6,812 nucleotides of DNA from an uncultured Porphyromonadaceae bacterium (lineage in GTDB: Bacteria; Bacteroidota; Bacteroidia; Bacteroidales; Muribaculaceae), in contig CALJBF010000135.1 in the NCBI GenBank assembly GCA_938027385.1, forward strand, positions 1 through 6,812, read 5' to 3'. Under the pieces are notes generated by a model. That model was not told where the DNA came from. It searched no databases and saw only the letters and a list, made by a program, of their open reading frames with translations. The position numbers were made by a program, and so were the translations under genes. This document shows positions 6,602 through 6,812 of this stretch, in pieces (position 1 is the first letter of the stretch; each line of letters begins with the position of its first letter).

Positions 6602-6812
6602 ATGAAAAACTATGTAGTCGGCATGGGCGAAGCCCTCTGGGACGTGCTCCCCGAAGGTAAGAAAATCGGTGGCGCCCCCGCCAATTTCGCCTATCATGTA
6701 TCACAGTTCGGTCTCCCCTCGTCGGTAGTCAGCGCCGTCGGCGACGACCCCCTCGGCAAAGAGATTCTCGAGAACTTCACCTCGAAAGGGCTCAACCACC
6801 TCATCGAGACGG
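6602..6812 (+). CDS. PfkB-family fructokinase, N-terminal 70 residues (partial)
   Basis: The reading frame opens at ATG 6602 and is still open at the window edge after 70 codons. MKNYVVGMGEALWDVLPEG is the first strand and sugar-contacting turn typical of PfkB carbohydrate kinases, and KIGGAPANFAYHVSQFG (21-37) holds the family's GGAPANFA substrate-binding motif. SAVGDDPLG (44-52) is the next conserved segment. The enzyme should phosphorylate cytoplasmic fructose with ATP to a fructose phosphate (6-phosphate is usual for this group) for entry to glycolysis, directly after uptake by the preceding transporter. The C-terminal half, with the GAGD catalytic motif, is outside the window, so completeness cannot be judged. 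The gene is probably the third of the operon; its start has no strong Shine-Dalgarno sequence and is preceded by a C-rich tract. Confidence 0.93.
   Translation, partial: MKNYVVGMGEALWDVLPEGKKIGGAPANFAYHVSQFGLPSSVVSAVGDDPLGKEILENFTSKGLNHLIET

Noticed and set aside
5249..6697. 482-codon open frame on the minus strand opposite the transporter gene
   Set aside because: It runs antisense to a clear 12-helix transporter, its product is rich in His, Glu and Gly with no family resemblance, and its L-R-E repeat comes from the 9-base DNA repeat. High GC content explains the lack of stops.
1..6812. CRISPR array, tRNA, rRNA, insertion sequence or phage genes
   Set aside because: No spaced palindromic repeats, cloverleaf, transposase motifs or terminal inverted repeats were seen. 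All long frames are explained by the fructan locus.

Overview
The window looks like part of a fructan polysaccharide-utilization locus (PUL) from a GC-rich member of the Bacteroidota, most likely Bacteroidales. The evidence is a hybrid two-component system (HTCS) regulator that joins a periplasmic sugar-binding domain, kinase, receiver and AraC domain in one chain; the N-terminus of a SusC-like outer-membrane receptor; TAnnTTTG-type -7 promoter elements; and no strong Shine-Dalgarno sequences. Coding DNA is GC-rich and the long intergenic stretches are AT-rich. I cannot place the genus; a Muribaculaceae-like organism is only a guess.

Layout from left to right. Bases 1-144 (minus strand) are the first 48 codons of a SusC/TonB-dependent receptor that runs off the left edge. 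Bases 145-380 hold its probable promoter, a cluster of CAGATT-type repeats that could bind the regulator, and an intrinsic terminator for the upstream gene. Bases 381-3128 (minus) encode the complete 915-residue HTCS. Bases 3129-3494 are a divergent control region with a -7 element for each direction, short repeats, and a roughly 170-base leader ahead of the rightward operon that can fold into two hairpins, the second followed by five T. Rightward from 3495 are a GH32 fructan hydrolase (612 residues), an MFS sugar transporter of the FucP/GluP type (394 residues) and the first 70 codons of a PfkB-family fructokinase that runs off the right edge. The 20-base and 63-base gaps between them contain no terminator, so they probably form one operon.

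The genes fit one pathway, inferred from family knowledge and from the characterised Bacteroides thetaiotaomicron fructan locus. SusC (with a SusD partner presumably outside the window) brings fructo-oligosaccharide across the outer membrane. The exported GH32 enzyme, which has a signal peptide but no lipobox, releases fructose in the periplasm. The HTCS binds that sugar with its periplasmic domain and activates the locus. The MFS transporter imports fructose and the kinase phosphorylates it. The gene set is known biology. The less explained parts are non-coding: an almost G-free 9-bp tandem repeat just before the kinase gene, the structured leader of the hydrolase gene, and repeats in the receptor promoter region.
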